DNA of 6,264 nucleotides, from NCBI GenBank assembly GCA_015058265.1, contig SVCR01000106.1, forward strand, positions 1 to 6,264. Reading direction: 5' to 3'. The DNA comes from Clostridiales bacterium (GTDB lineage: Bacteria > Bacillota_A > Clostridia > Peptostreptococcales > Anaerovoracaceae). The notes under the pieces are model-generated. The model worked only from the letters and a program-made list of their open reading frames with translations. It searched no databases and was not told where the DNA came from. The stretch's first letter is position 1. Each line of letters starts with the position of its first letter. The position numbers were made by a program, and so were the translations under genes. Of the stretch, positions 6,214 through 6,264 are shown piece after piece.

Positions 6214-6264
6214 CTATATGTCATACTCCTCACTGCCGGAGGACACTGCTTTAGATACCTTCCA
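6214..6264 (-). CDS. Possible C-terminal end of an upstream gene (partial)
   Basis: One frame is open from the window edge to a TAG at 6216-6214, encoding WKVSKAVSSGSEEYDI. Sixteen codons are too few to identify a family or to prove coding. It is listed because it lies on the same strand as all other genes and leaves a normal intergenic distance to the lipoprotein gene. Another frame is open for 21 codons, to a TGA nearer the lipoprotein gene, so this is tentative. Confidence 0.3.
   Translation of the reverse strand, partial: WKVSKAVSSGSEEYDI

Noticed and set aside
1..6264. tRNA, rRNA, CRISPR arrays, insertion sequences or attachment sites
   Set aside because: No spaced direct repeats, transposase motifs, terminal inverted repeats or cloverleaf patterns were seen in the reading.

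Overview
The window suggests an anaerobic Firmicute (Clostridia-like, probably gut or anoxic habitat). The reasons are a base composition near 50% GC, strong AGGAGG-type ribosome binding sites, a Gram-positive-style lipoprotein, and a family (TM1266-type) otherwise known from [FeFe]-hydrogenase-carrying anaerobes. This assignment is inference; no rRNA or other marker gene is present. Every supported gene is on the minus strand, so the window reads from right to left.

Right end (about 6264 to 5340): a possible C-terminal tail of an upstream gene, a short spacer with a perfect 9-bp hairpin, then a secreted lipoprotein of unknown function. A 131-bp gap follows, holding a plausible sigma-A-type promoter, then an 81-residue TM1266-family regulator-like protein (5208 to 4963).

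Centre (4962 to 1250): a 281-bp leader with several stem-loops ends in a strong intrinsic terminator about 100 bp before a compact nitrogenase-like operon. The operon encodes an Fe protein (H, 254 aa), a NifD-like component 1 subunit (D, 475 aa) and a NifK-like component 1 subunit (K, 413 aa). H and D are 1 nt apart, and D and K overlap by ATGA. The H subunit has an intact P-loop and both [4Fe-4S] ligand cysteines. D and K diverge strongly from true NifDK: the P-cluster cysteine pattern is incomplete, yet D keeps a Cys and a His where the FeMo-cofactor ligands would lie. This looks like an uncharacterised 'group IV' nitrogenase-like reductase rather than a conventional dinitrogenase. No nifB, nifEN or nifV is in the window.

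Left end (1219 to 1): a GH13 alpha-glucosidase/oligo-1,6-glucosidase begins 30 nt after K with its own Shine-Dalgarno and runs off the window edge. All three catalytic acidic residues are visible.

Working model (inference): one promoter upstream of the TM1266-type gene drives that gene. Read-through into H-D-K is controlled at the terminator by mutually exclusive RNA helices. H would deliver electrons, using ATP, to a D-K complex that reduces an unknown substrate. The glucosidase may be co-transcribed simply by position.
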